A stretch of DNA of 64,000 nt from GCA-2732755 sp965228265 (lineage in GTDB: Bacteria > Planctomycetota > Phycisphaerae > Phycisphaerales > UBA1924). The notes under the pieces were generated by a model. The model did not search any database, had not been told where the DNA came from, and worked only from the letters and a program-made list of their open reading frames with translations. Positions 1 to 8,860 of the stretch are shown piece after piece. The DNA lies in the NCBI GenBank assembly GCA_965228265.1, contig OZ245804.1, forward strand, positions 2,728,001-2,792,000. Reading direction: 5' to 3'. Each line of letters begins with the position of its first letter. Position 1 is the stretch's first letter. The position numbers and the translations under genes were made by a program.

Positions 1-650
1 GGAACTTCGTGGCCCAGGGCAGGATGTCTTCCTTGCCCTCGAACACGATGTAGAACTTGGGCAGCACGAAGGTCAGCAGGAAGACCGTCACGACCACGGC
101 CATGGTGCCGATCACCGCGGGGTAGATCGCGGCGCCGATGACCATGCGGCGGGTTTCCATCTCCTGCTGGATGTACGCGGCGATCCGGTCCAGCATCTCG
201 CTGAACGAGCCCGACATCTCGGACGCGCGGACCATGTTCACGTACATCTTCCCGAACTGCTTCGGGTGACGCGCCAGGCCCTCGGAGAACTGCTTACCGG
301 CCTCCACGTCGGCCTTGATCTGGAGCACGATCTTCTTGAAGGTCGCGTGGCTCGTCTGGTCGGCGATGCCATCGAGGGCCGAGCGGAGGTTGATGCCCGC
401 TCGCATCATGACCGCAAGCTGCGTCGTGAAGTCGAGGATGTGCGAGGCCTTGGGCTTGCCCGCGTTGAGCTCGCTGAGCTTCTGGAAGAGCTTGTCCTTA
501 TCGATGCCGGCCACGACCGGGGCGATGCTGACGATGCGCAGCCCCTGCCCGCGGAGGATCGAGGCCGCGGCCTCGAGACTCTCCGAGCTGAGGGTGCCGT
601 TCTGCACCTTGCCCGACGCGTCGCGGACTGAGTACTTGTAATTGGCCATG
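1..650 (-). CDS. Type II secretion/type IV pilus inner-membrane protein F family (GspF/PilC), 3' part cut by window edge
   Basis: Polytopic inner-membrane platform protein of type IV pilus or type II secretion assembly. The visible 216 residues begin MANYKYSVRDASGKVQNGTL, the usual opening of this family. A cytoplasmic helical domain follows, with TTQLAVMMRAGINLRSALD and QFGKMYVNMVRASEMSGSF, both typical of T2SSF domains. The first membrane segment (YPAVIGTMAVVVTVFLLTFV) lies near residue 185. The reading frame is open to base 1, so about half of the expected 400 residues are missing. pilT lies 54 bp upstream on the same strand, so the two are probably co-transcribed. Whether it serves a pilus or a secretion system cannot be told here; the PilT neighbour favours a pilus. 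Confidence 0.88.
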
Positions 651-704
651 CTGCTCCTCGGGCTCTTCGACTACAAAGACTCAGACAAGGATCACGCTCA
701 ACAC

Positions 705-1760
705 TTACGCCGCCAGTTCGCGTTCCAGCTTGTCGGGGTACGCGGCCTGTGCGATCGCGTCGTCGCGGCCGATCATGCCGTTGAAGTACAGTTCGGCGAT
801 CGAGCTGTCCAGGCTCTGCATGCCCAGGTTCCGGCTCGTCTCGATCACGTTGGGGATCTCGAACGTGCGCGCCTCGCGGATCAGGTTGCGCACCGCGGGG
901 GTACACAGCAGGATCTCAACGCCCGGGACCATGCCCGGCTTGTCGATGCGGGTGAACAGGGTCTGGCTGACCACGGCCTGCAGCGTGTTGGCGAGCATCG
1001 CCCGGATCTGGTTCTGCTGGTTGGCCGGGTACATATCGATGATGCGCTCGACGGTCTGCGAGGCGTTGACCGTGTGCAACGTGGAGAGCACCAGGTGGCC
1101 CGTCTCGGCCGCGGTGATTGCAAGCTGCGTGGTGTCGAGGTCTCGCATTTCGCCGACGAGCACGATGTCCGGGTCCTGACGCAGGGCGTGCTTGAGGCCC
1201 GAGGCAAAGGTCGGCATGTCGGCACCGAGCTCACGCTGCTCCACCACCGACTTGTCGCTCTCGAAGGTGTATTCCACCGGATCCTCGAGCGTGATGATGT
1301 GCTTGCGGTAGCGCTGGTTCATCGTCTGGATCATCGCCGCCAGCGTGGTCGACTTACCCGAACCCGTGTCGCCCGTGACGAGCACGAGGCCTCGGGGCAG
1401 GTAGGTGAGGCGTCCGATGACGTCGGGCAGCCCGAGGCTTGCAAGCGGCGGGACCTCGGTCTTGATCGCACGCATGGCGAACCCGATCACGCCGCGCTGC
1501 ATATGGGCGTTCACACGGTAACGCCCGAGCCCGTCGATCTGGTAGGAGAAGTCGAGGTCCTTGTACTTGTCGAACTCTTTGACAAGCTCGTTGGCGACCA
1601 TCTGGGTCAGGACCTTGCGTGCGTCCTCCGGGGTGATGACGTCGAATTCCATCGCCGTCATCACGCGGTGCACACGCATCATCGGGCGGTGACCCGCCAC
1701 GAGGTGGATATCGGATGCGTCGGCGTCAAAGGCGGCCTGCAGTATGCGCTTCAGATCCAC
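705..1760 (-). CDS. pilT: Type IV pilus retraction ATPase PilT
   Basis: Hexameric cytoplasmic ATPase that powers pilus retraction and twitching. With the start used here it has 351 residues, normal for PilT. Walker A GDTGSGKST is at 130-138, the Asp box ITLEDPVEY at 156-164, Walker B IVLVGEMRD near 199-207, the His box GHLVLSTLHT at 221-230, and the PilT-type AVRNLIRE motif at 289-296. I chose the GTG at 1760 because GGAGG sits eight bases upstream and VDLKRILQAAFDADASDIHL is the normal family N-terminus. The frame stays open to an upstream start at 1868, adding 36 atypical residues. The GspF/PilC-like gene follows on the same strand. Confidence 0.93.
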   Translation of the reverse strand: MDLKRILQAAFDADASDIHLVAGHRPMMRVHRVMTAMEFDVITPEDARKVLTQMVANELVKEFDKYKDLDFSYQIDGLGRYRVNAHMQRGVIGFAMRAIKTEVPPLASLGLPDVIGRLTYLPRGLVLVTGDTGSGKSTTLAAMIQTMNQRYRKHIITLEDPVEYTFESDKSVVEQRELGADMPTFASGLKHALRQDPDIVLVGEMRDLDTTQLAITAAETGHLVLSTLHTVNASQTVERIIDMYPANQQNQIRAMLANTLQAVVSQTLFTRIDKPGMVPGVEILLCTPAVRNLIREARTFEIPNVIETSRNLGMQSLDSSIAELYFNGMIGRDDAIAQAAYPDKLERELAA

Positions 1761-1922
1761 GGGTGGTCCTCCGGCGAGAAGTCTCTCTCTCGTCCCGCCA
1801 GAGATCGGTACAACATCGGACCCGGTTGACGGGGGCGATGCGCAAGCCCGCGGGGTCGTCACAGACATGCCGCTTAAGACACCTCTGCCGGTCGTCCCTT
1901 GATACCGGTGGTGACCCAGTAG

Positions 1923-2384
1923 CTATCTGGACGCTACCAGATCTTCTCGGGCCTTCACCGCGAGCCGATCCGCCCGCTCGTTCTCAGGATGACCCTGGTG
2001 CCCGCGGATCCAGTGCATGCGCACGTCGTGGCTGGATGCCAGCTCATCGAGCCGCTGCCAGAGTTCCACGTTCTTGACGGGCTTCTTATCGGCCGTCTTC
2101 CACCCGCGACGTTTCCACGAGCTCAGCCACTCCTTCAGACCCTTGAGCACGTACTGCGAGTCCGAATACAGCTCCACGATCGAGGGCTTCGTCAGCAGGC
2201 TCAGACCCTCGATCACCGCCATCAGCTCCATGCGGTTATTGGTCGTGTTCGCCTCGGCCCCGGCCCGCTCGATCTCCTTGCCCGTGGCCGGGTGACGCAG
2301 GATCAGCCCCCACCCGCCCGGACCGGGATTCCCCGAGCAGGCGCCGTCGGTAAAGAGATGGACTGTCGGCATGGCGTCGGTCAC
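1923..2384 (-). CDS. rnhA: Ribonuclease HI
   Basis: Degrades the RNA strand of RNA-DNA hybrids such as R-loops and Okazaki primers. The protein has 153 residues, standard for bacterial RNase HI. The four acidic catalytic residues are visible: D13 in FTDGACSGNPGPGGWG, E53 in NNRMELMAV, D75 in YSDSQYV and D139 in ENERADRLA, with the flexible-loop His in RGHQGHPEN. The basic substrate-handle region SSWKRRGWKTADKKP is present. The start is a GTG preceded by GGAAGGA at good spacing; an in-frame ATG lies four codons downstream. It is a single gene, separated from purL by a family A repeat. Confidence 0.95.
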   Translation of the reverse strand: MTDAMPTVHLFTDGACSGNPGPGGWGLILRHPATGKEIERAGAEANTTNNRMELMAVIEGLSLLTKPSIVELYSDSQYVLKGLKEWLSSWKRRGWKTADKKPVKNVELWQRLDELASSHDVRMHWIRGHQGHPENERADRLAVKAREDLVASR

Positions 2385-2415
2385 GGGTGTGGTTCCTTCC
2401 GGCTTGGGACGACTC

Positions 2416-2503
2416 GGGTGCCACGGCTTGTCCCGAAGGGCAAGCCGTGCGCTTGCAGGCTCTACTCACACGACTTGCCGAAGACGGACAAGCCGTGGCA
2501 CCC
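2416..2503. repeat. Family A REPIN-like double-hairpin repeat, copy 1
   Basis: An 88-bp element bounded by GGGTGCCAC and GTGGCACCC. Inside are two hairpins: GGCTTGtcccgaaggGCAAGCC and a second built from CTTGCCG/CGGACAAG. It sits in the gap between the divergent rnhA and purL starts. Close relatives lie at 34052, 35714 and 57590, and a diverged one at 23099. Confidence 0.85.
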
Positions 2504-2583
2504 CCGGTGGGCGAGAGCAGGACAAGCCTACGTCTTCACACTCGCACATCGGACCATCGCGGCCCGCTTCCCTACCATCGCCC

Positions 2584-5565
2584 ATGACCACGTCCGATAC
2601 CCTCGCCCAAGCCGGAGTCACCCGCATCGTCGTCCGCAAGCGCGAGGGCGCGCCCGATCCGGAGGCGCGTCGGCTGCTCCGTGAAGCACAGGCCCTTGGC
2701 ACCACGCTCACCAGCGCCCGGACCGCTCGGGTCTACCTCCTCGAAGGCCCTATCACCCCGATGGACCTGGAGAAGATCGAGTCCGAGCTGCTCCTCGAGC
2801 CCGTGCTCGAAGAGCTTGGCGAGCAGCCCGCAGATGCGGTCATCGAGGTCCACCCCCTCCCCGGCGTGATGGACCCCGTTGCCCAGTCGGTCGAGAAGGC
2901 CATCCACGCCATGACCGGCCTTGCTGTCCGGGTCCAGACCGGGCACCGCTACGAGCTTGCCGGCATCACCCAGGAACAGGCCCACACCCTCGCCGAGCGT
3001 CTGCTCGCCAACACGGTCGTCCACCACATCCACGACGGCTCCTTCCACCCGGAATCCCTCCCGGTAGGGCACGAACGTCCCTTCGACCTCAAGCACGTCA
3101 CGATCACTACGCTCGACGACGAAGGCCTCGAAAGGCTCAGCCGCGAGGGACACCTCTTCCTCGATCTCCACGAGATGCAGGCCATCCGCGCCAAGTACCA
3201 GGAGCTGGGACGCGAGCCGACGGATATCGAGCTGGAAACACTCGCCCAGACCTGGAGCGAGCACTGCGTCCACAAAACGCTCAAGAGCACCGTCCACTAC
3301 ACGGGCCCCAAGGTCGACACGATCGACTGGTCGAATCGTCCGGGCCACGTCGTCAATCCCGACGGCTCGGTGACGATCAACAACCTGCTCAAATCCACCG
3401 TCGCCGCAGCGACGTTCGAGCTGATCGAAGAGGGCATCGACTGGACGCTCTCGGTCTTCGTCGACAACGCGGGCATCATCGCCTTCGATGATGACCACGC
3501 CGTCTGCATCAAAGTCGAGACGCACAACCACCCCTCGGCGATCGAGCCCTATGGCGGGTCGGCGACGGGTATCGGCGGGTGCATCCGCGACATCATGGGC
3601 ACGGGCCTGGCCGCCAAGCCCATCGCCAGCACCGACGTCTTCTGCGTGGGCCCGGCCGACATGCAGAATGTCCCCGCCGGCTGCCTCCCGCCGGGCCGCG
3701 TCCTCAAGCAGGTCGTCGCGGGCGTGCGCGACTACGGCAACCGCATGGGCATCCCCACACTCAACGGAGCCGTCTGGTTCGATGAGCGATACGTCGGCAA
3801 CCCGCTGGTCTTCTGCGGCTGCGTGGGCGTCATGCCGCGCGAACTCATCGAAGGCGACGCCAAACCGGGCGATCTCATCGTCGCGCTGGGCGGGCGCACC
3901 GGACGCGACGGCATCCACGGCGCGACGTTCAGCTCCGCCGAGCTCACCGACACCCACGCCGACGAGTTCAGCCACGCCGTCCAGATCGGCAACGCGATCG
4001 AAGAGAAACGCGTCCTCGACGCCACGCTCCGCGCCCGTGACCACGCGGGCGGGCCGCTCTTTACCGCTGTCACCGACTGCGGCGCCGGCGGATTCAGCTC
4101 CGCCGTGGGCGAGATGGGCGAGAAAGTCGGCGCGACGGTCCACCTCGACAAGGCCCCGCTCAAGTACGCGGGCCTGACCTACTCCGAGATCTGGATCAGC
4201 GAGGCCCAGGAACGCATGGTCTTCAGCGTGCCCAAGGAGAACCTCGCCGAGTTCCAGGCCATCTGCGACGAGGAGCACGTCGAGCTTGCGGTGCTGGGCG
4301 AATTCGGACAATTCAACGACGCCAAAGAACCCGAGCTCGTCCTCAACTTCCACAACACCGAAGTCGGGCGCATGCCCATGCCCTTCCTGCACGACGGCAT
4401 CCCGACACCAACTCGCACTGCGACGTGGTCCCCCCCTCTCCCGCGCCCCGCGGGAGAGGGTGCCGAGCGAAGCGAGGCGGGTGAGGGTCTTCGCTCAACA
4501 CAACAACCCTCCATCAAAGACGCCCTCCTCAAACTCCTCGCCCACCCCAACATCGCCAGCAAGCGCGCGATCATCCGCCAATACGACCACGAGGTGCAGG
4601 GCAACGTCGTCCTCAAGCCCCTCGTCGGACCGGGCGGCATCGGGCCGGGCGACGCGGCTGTCATCGAACCCGTGCCCGGCTCGGGCAAGGGCCTTGCCAT
4701 CGGGTGCGGCCTCGCGACCAACATCGGCGACCCGTCGCTCGGCGGCGACGCGTACCAGATGGCCCTGGCCGCGATCGACGAGTGCGTGCGCAACCTCGTC
4801 TGCGTCGGCGCGAACCCTGACCGCATCGCGATCCTCGACAACTTCTGCTGGCCGAGCTGCAAGAAACCCGAGAACCTCGCCACGCTCGTCCGAGCCGCCG
4901 AGGGCTGCTACGACGGCGCCAAGGCGTACAAAACGCCCTTCGTCTCCGGCAAGGACTCGCTCAACAACCAGTTCACCACCAAAGACGGCAAGACCATCGA
5001 GATCCCCCCCACGCTCCTCATCACCGGCATGGCGATCGTCGACGACGTCAGCACCTGCGTGACGAGCGACTTCAAGGGCACGGGCGGCAGCGTCCTGATC
5101 GTCGAGCCCAAGGGACGCGAGCAGTGGAAACGCCTGGGCGCATCGCACTACGCCCAGCAGTTCGGCGTGCCGGGTGACGCCGAGGACGCGATCCCCGAGG
5201 TCGATCTCGAAGCCGGCCCACGTGTGGCACGCGCCATCGCAGAGGCGATCAAGCTGGGCTACATCTCGGCCGCTCACGACGTCTCCGATGGCGGCGTGGC
5301 CGTCGCTATCGCGGAGATGCTCATCGGCGCCAAAGGCACGATTGGTTTCTCTGGCAATGCGGGTGCCGCACGCTGGTTCTCCGAAGCACCCCACGGCTAC
5401 ATCATTGAAGTCATCGAAGAAATCAAGATTCTTGACTTGCTCGAAACCCACGGCATCACTTGGACACGCATCGGGTACACCGACGACAGCGGCGCGATGC
5501 AGATCAATGACGATTCGATCTCCGTCACCGATCTCACCAAAGCCTGGAACGGCGAGATCATCTAA
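2584..5565 (+). CDS. purL: Phosphoribosylformylglycinamidine synthase with fused PurS-like N-terminus
   Basis: ATP-dependent synthesis of FGAM from FGAR in purine synthesis. The 993 residues cover a PurS-like N-terminus (about 1-195, apparently two PurS-like halves, starting RIVVRKREGAPDPEA and AVIEVHPLPGVMDP) and the two-lobed PurL body. WSEHCVHKT (near 224) and ETHNHPSAIEPYGGSATGIG (near 312) are signature motifs. There is no C-terminal glutaminase, so a separate PurQ must exist elsewhere. The start is the ATG at 2584; the open frame extends upstream through a repeat but is not gene-like there. Residues about 614-640 (including PLPRPAGEGAERSEAGEG) are encoded by an inserted palindromic repeat in the linker between the two halves, and the frame is kept. 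Confidence 0.95.
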   Translation: MTTSDTLAQAGVTRIVVRKREGAPDPEARRLLREAQALGTTLTSARTARVYLLEGPITPMDLEKIESELLLEPVLEELGEQPADAVIEVHPLPGVMDPVAQSVEKAIHAMTGLAVRVQTGHRYELAGITQEQAHTLAERLLANTVVHHIHDGSFHPESLPVGHERPFDLKHVTITTLDDEGLERLSREGHLFLDLHEMQAIRAKYQELGREPTDIELETLAQTWSEHCVHKTLKSTVHYTGPKVDTIDWSNRPGHVVNPDGSVTINNLLKSTVAAATFELIEEGIDWTLSVFVDNAGIIAFDDDHAVCIKVETHNHPSAIEPYGGSATGIGGCIRDIMGTGLAAKPIASTDVFCVGPADMQNVPAGCLPPGRVLKQVVAGVRDYGNRMGIPTLNGAVWFDERYVGNPLVFCGCVGVMPRELIEGDAKPGDLIVALGGRTGRDGIHGATFSSAELTDTHADEFSHAVQIGNAIEEKRVLDATLRARDHAGGPLFTAVTDCGAGGFSSAVGEMGEKVGATVHLDKAPLKYAGLTYSEIWISEAQERMVFSVPKENLAEFQAICDEEHVELAVLGEFGQFNDAKEPELVLNFHNTEVGRMPMPFLHDGIPTPTRTATWSPPLPRPAGEGAERSEAGEGLRSTQQPSIKDALLKLLAHPNIASKRAIIRQYDHEVQGNVVLKPLVGPGGIGPGDAAVIEPVPGSGKGLAIGCGLATNIGDPSLGGDAYQMALAAIDECVRNLVCVGANPDRIAILDNFCWPSCKKPENLATLVRAAEGCYDGAKAYKTPFVSGKDSLNNQFTTKDGKTIEIPPTLLITGMAIVDDVSTCVTSDFKGTGGSVLIVEPKGREQWKRLGASHYAQQFGVPGDAEDAIPEVDLEAGPRVARAIAEAIKLGYISAAHDVSDGGVAVAIAEMLIGAKGTIGFSGNAGAARWFSEAPHGYIIEVIEEIKILDLLETHGITWTRIGYTDDSGAMQINDDSISVTDLTKAWNGEII
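4434..4486. repeat. Family B palindromic repeat inserted in frame inside purL
   Basis: A perfect 12-bp stem CCCTCTCCCGCG (4434-4445) and CGCGGGAGAGGG (4449-4460) with a 3-base loop. It is followed by a weaker hairpin around GCCGAGCGAAGCGAGGC and a closing GGTGAGGG. The same kind of stem occurs in intergenic copies at 36553, 46433 and 47184. Here it lies wholly within a coding region. Confidence 0.85.
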
Positions 5566-5579
5566 CCGTCACCGACACG

Positions 5580-5604
5580 AAAAAAGCCCCCGCTGCCGGG
5601 GGCT
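5580..5604 (-). terminator. Rho-independent terminator between convergent purL and pseudopilin gene
   Basis: The 8-bp stem AGCCCCCG/CGGGGGCT has a CTGC loop, with an A6 run on its left side that becomes a T run on the minus strand. It lies 28 bp past the stop of the minus-strand pseudopilin gene. It may also slow transcription leaving purL, though no T run follows on that strand. Confidence 0.85.
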
Positions 5605-5632
5605 CGATCTCTCTCAAATCGATTCGTGATAC

Positions 5633-6490
5633 TCAGCGGGCCGCGGTCGTCGGGTCCCACTCGGCGTCATTGCGTCGCCTTGCGTAGTCCGACCACAGAC
5701 GCCGATCCTTGAGCTCCTCGGCCGAGCGGAGTTCGACGTGACCGTCGAGCATCGCCGTCACAGCCTTCGAGTCGTACCGCGGGTCCGTGTTGTTCCACTG
5801 GTTCGGATCGGTCCGCTCGTCCCAATCGAGTTCCAGCGGCGGCGGCGCGACCACGGCGTACCCCTTGTAGATCTCTCTCGTGGTCGGGTCGATCCCGTAC
5901 GCCGAGCTGAAGGCGATCAGCTCGCTGGGCATGAGCGCATCGCCCAGTCTGCGTGTGTAGCGGCCCTTGTCGAACACGGCCCGCCTGAGGGCGCTTGTGG
6001 TGTTGTTCGTGCCGCCGACGTAGAGCGCGTTGTAGCCGAACGAGGGGAAGACGCTGACCTGGTAGGCCCAGTTCTCGAAGTTGCTGCCGAAGCCGCCCGA
6101 ATCCGCGAAGACTTCCTCGCGTTCGCGGAGCAGAGCTGCCCGCTCGTTGACGTGCGTCGTGCCCGCCCAGACGTACTCGAAGTAGCTCCCGAGACGGTAC
6201 GGGTACCGCTTCTTGATCTCGCCGAACGTGATGGGCCGCCCGAACTCGTCGAGCACATCGAGATTCACGGCTTCGACGGTGCTGTACCCGCCCCGCAGGA
6301 GCTCGTCGTTGTAGTCGTTGGCCCGTGCGTGCAGGGCCTGCACGAGCGTACGCGAGGAGGCCAGCTCGATGCACTTGCGCGCCTGCTGCTTGGCCTTGCC
6401 GAGCGCGGGCAGCAGGATGCCGATAAGCAGCGCGATGATCGCGATGACCACCAAGAGCTCGATCAGTGTGAAGCCGGCGCGCCTGCTCAT
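5633..6490 (-). CDS. Pseudopilin with prepilin N-terminal cleavage/methylation domain
   Basis: A secreted pseudopilin-like protein of 285 residues. It begins MSRRAGFTLIELLVVIAIIA: a short basic leader, the prepilin peptidase site G/F, Glu at +5 and a long hydrophobic helix, all class III signal features. The C-terminal part contains AVTAMLDGHVELR, like the xDG region of the large planctomycete pseudopilins. The start is the ATG at 6490, only four bases after the stop of the dockerin protein gene upstream, so the two are co-transcribed. A terminator follows. The specific role is unknown; planctomycetes carry many such proteins and most are not proven pilus subunits. Confidence 0.85.
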   Translation of the reverse strand: MSRRAGFTLIELLVVIAIIALLIGILLPALGKAKQQARKCIELASSRTLVQALHARANDYNDELLRGGYSTVEAVNLDVLDEFGRPITFGEIKKRYPYRLGSYFEYVWAGTTHVNERAALLREREEVFADSGGFGSNFENWAYQVSVFPSFGYNALYVGGTNNTTSALRRAVFDKGRYTRRLGDALMPSELIAFSSAYGIDPTTREIYKGYAVVAPPPLELDWDERTDPNQWNNTDPRYDSKAVTAMLDGHVELRSAEELKDRRLWSDYARRRNDAEWDPTTAAR

Positions 6491-6494
6491 CGGA

Positions 6495-7253
6495 TCAACA
6501 CCCCGCGTTGAAGTTGGAAACCCAGGCCGAGAAGTCTGCGGGGCTGCACGCGCCGTCGCCATTCTGATCGCACCCGGCCGACTGCGCGTTGAACGCGGCG
6601 ACCCAGGCCGAGAAGTCCGCGGGCGTCACCGAGCCGTCGCCGTTGACATCGGCAAGGCACGACGAGCCCTCTTCGCTGAACGTGTCGACCACGACCGAGT
6701 CGAGGCTCATGGATTCGCCGTCGGACTCGAACCCGATCACGACCGTGCCGTCGGCGGGCACCTCGAAGCGCCAGAGCGTCTCGACGAGGTAGCCGCCGCC
6801 GATGCCGTCCGGTCCGAGGTTGAAGCGGTAGAGCTCGACGACCTCGCTCGGCGCCACGCCGTCGCAGTTGACCGTGCTCGCGTCGATCTCGCGGCCCTGC
6901 GTGCGTGTCTGAAGGAGCACGGTGGTCGTGCCGCCGGTCACGGGAGCCACGGGCGCGACGACCTCGATCTCGATCGGGCCGCTGAAGGAATAGATGTTGC
7001 CGGTGCTCGTGACGAAACCGTTGCCGCTGAGTTCGAACACATCGGGTGTGGACCAGCCCGCAGGCAGCGGCGAGGGATACGAACCCAGATCGGGCACGTT
7101 GCCGCCGCTGACCGAGGTGAGGTCGTCCCAGCCGAAGTAACTCGAGTCATCCACCCCGCGCGACCAGCCGTAGCTGTCGGGAGTGGTAAAGCCCTGAGCC
7201 GCGCCGGTGCCGGCGACAAGGGAGATTGCAAGCGTTGCTGTGAGCGTCTTCAT
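6495..7253 (-). CDS. Secreted GC-type dockerin domain protein, function unknown
   Basis: An exported protein of 252 residues with a Sec signal peptide (MKTLTATLAISLVAGTGAAQ). The body is beta-rich with no recognised catalytic motif. It ends in two dockerin-like calcium loops, DVNGDGSVTPADF and DQNGDGACSPADF, and a final Gly-Cys. The same C-terminal module ends the proteins at 45468, 60891 and 61693. The start is the ATG beginning the signal peptide; the frame is open 29 codons further, but those residues are not signal-like. It forms a two-gene operon with the pseudopilin, and a promoter with a palindrome lies 60-90 bp upstream. By family name the C-terminus is thought to anchor the protein; this is inference. 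Confidence 0.85.
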   Translation of the reverse strand: MKTLTATLAISLVAGTGAAQGFTTPDSYGWSRGVDDSSYFGWDDLTSVSGGNVPDLGSYPSPLPAGWSTPDVFELSGNGFVTSTGNIYSFSGPIEIEVVAPVAPVTGGTTTVLLQTRTQGREIDASTVNCDGVAPSEVVELYRFNLGPDGIGGGYLVETLWRFEVPADGTVVIGFESDGESMSLDSVVVDTFSEEGSSCLADVNGDGSVTPADFSAWVAAFNAQSAGCDQNGDGACSPADFSAWVSNFNAGC

Positions 7254-7311
7254 GATGTGATCCCCTGCACACATTTCCTGTTTAGCAAGAACATCCTCAT
7301 CGAGTACAGCA

Positions 7312-7340
7312 ACAGTATTGCTACTGAGACTCATTCTCAA
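7312..7340 (-). promoter_or_regulatory. Candidate promoter with Fur-box-like palindrome
   Basis: On the minus strand TTGAGA (7335-7340) and TACTGT (7312-7317) are 17 bases apart. A palindrome TGAGA-N5-TCTCA (7325-7339) overlaps the -35 and the spacer, the right place for a repressor. It contains TGAGAATGA, which resembles half of many Fur boxes. It lies upstream of the dockerin/pseudopilin operon. Confidence 0.45.
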
Positions 7341-7405
7341 TTGATATCGACAAAAAGATCGTCTTTGGCGTGCAAAGCGGCTGCAAATTCTGAGCCGGGC
7401 GGTGC

Positions 7406-8860
7406 TTAGCGCAGGCCGTATTCCTTCAGCTTGCGGTAGAGCGTCCGCTCGCCGATGCCCAGGAGCTTGGCCGCCTGCTCGCGGTTGCCCCCGGTCAGTC
7501 GGAGCGTCTCGCGGATCGCCCGTTTTTCGAGCTGGTCGAGGCTCGTGCCCGCCAGCGACCCGCCGCCGGGCGCGTCGTCGAGATCAGTAGCGGCGCTCTG
7601 CCTGACCTCCTCGGGCAGGTGCTCGACACCGAGCTCGACCTGCTGGCCTTCCTCGCGGGTGGCCATGCCCATGACGACCATGCTCTGGACGGTGTTGAGG
7701 AGTTGGCGGACGTTGCCCGGCCAGTCGCAGGAGGTGAGCCGGAGCATGGCCGCGTCGGAGACCGTCGGCTCGGGCTCGCCCGGGGCCATCGTCTCGCTGA
7801 ACTTCTTGACCCCGTGCACCACCAGCGGCGGGATGTCCTCGCGCCGCTCGCGCAACGGCGGCAGATGTATCCGGGCCGCATTGATCCTGAAGTACAGGTC
7901 CTCGCGGAAATCGCCCGACTTGATCGCCTCGGTCAGATCGCGGTTGGTCGCGCTCACAAAGCGCACATCGACATGCTTCGCGTCGTTCGTGCCGAGCCGC
8001 ACGACCTCGCCCGACTCGAGCACGCGCAGGAGCTTGGGCTGCATCGCCACGGGCATGTCACCGATCTCATCGAGAAAGAGCGTCCCGCCCGAGGCGTACT
8101 CGAAGACGCCCTCGCGTTCCTTCTCGGCGCCTGTGTAGGCGCCCTTGACGTGCCCGAAGAGCTGATCTTCGAGCAGGCTCTCGCTCTGCCCGGCGCAGTT
8201 GAACGTGACGTAACGCCCCGAGCTGCGGTTGCTGTTGCGATGGACAGCCCGTGCGATCAGTTCCTTACCGGTGCCGCTCTCGCCCGTGATGAGCACTGGG
8301 ATGTCGCTCTTGGCGACGGTCCGCACCATCTGCAGGACTTTGCGCATGGGCTCGGAGACCGCGATCAGGCCCTCGAATCCCGACATCTCCAGCTCGTCGC
8401 GCAGCTCGCTGTTCTGATGCCGCAGGAGCACCGTCTGGGCGGCCCTGTTCACCAGATTGCGGAAGACCTCAAGATCCAGCGGCTTCTCGATGAAGTCGTA
8501 CGCGCCCTCTTTGAAGGCCGAGCGAGCCGTCGGGACGTCGCCGTGGGCCGTCACCATGATCGTCTCGATCGTGGGCTGGAGCTTGGCAGCCGCCTTGAGC
8601 ACGACGAGCCCGGCGTTGGCGCCGCCCTCTTCGACCGTCGCGTCCTCGAACGCGGTGCCCGCGGAGCTTGGCATGCGAAGATCGGTCACGACGACATCGA
8701 AGACGCCGCCCTTGAGTTCCTCGATCGCGCCCTGAACGCTGGTCACGATGGTGCAGACGTGCCCGGGCTTGCGCAGGGCGTCGGCCATCACGTCGGCGTG
8801 GGCTTCCTCGTCCTCGACTATCAGGACCTGTGCCCGGCTGTCGCTTGCATCGATGCTCAT
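7406..8860 (-). CDS. NtrC-family sigma-54-dependent response regulator
   Basis: A two-component transcription activator of 484 residues: receiver, AAA+ and Fis-type HTH. The receiver has the acidic pair VEDEE and the phospho-acceptor D60 in VVVTDLRMP. An extra stretch of about 20 residues follows that motif, longer than usual. The AAA+ domain has Walker A GESGTGKE, the sigma-54 contact loop as GAYTGA (Tyr for the usual Phe), and Walker B GTLFLDEIGD. The C-terminal HTH reads GGNREQAAKLLGIGERTLYR. Its ATG overlaps the ruvC stop (ATGA), so it is the third gene of a ribE-ruvC operon. No cognate kinase is adjacent; the hybrid kinase at 40185 is far away and carries its own receiver. Targets are unknown. 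Confidence 0.93.
   Translation of the reverse strand: MSIDASDSRAQVLIVEDEEAHADVMADALRKPGHVCTIVTSVQGAIEELKGGVFDVVVTDLRMPSSAGTAFEDATVEEGGANAGLVVLKAAAKLQPTIETIMVTAHGDVPTARSAFKEGAYDFIEKPLDLEVFRNLVNRAAQTVLLRHQNSELRDELEMSGFEGLIAVSEPMRKVLQMVRTVAKSDIPVLITGESGTGKELIARAVHRNSNRSSGRYVTFNCAGQSESLLEDQLFGHVKGAYTGAEKEREGVFEYASGGTLFLDEIGDMPVAMQPKLLRVLESGEVVRLGTNDAKHVDVRFVSATNRDLTEAIKSGDFREDLYFRINAARIHLPPLRERREDIPPLVVHGVKKFSETMAPGEPEPTVSDAAMLRLTSCDWPGNVRQLLNTVQSMVVMGMATREEGQQVELGVEHLPEEVRQSAATDLDDAPGGGSLAGTSLDQLEKRAIRETLRLTGGNREQAAKLLGIGERTLYRKLKEYGLR

Noticed and set aside
2371..2583. A 71-residue extension of PurL
   Set aside because: It reads through a family A repeat and has Arg/Ser-rich, unprotein-like sequence; the ATG at 2584 fits the PurS-like start.
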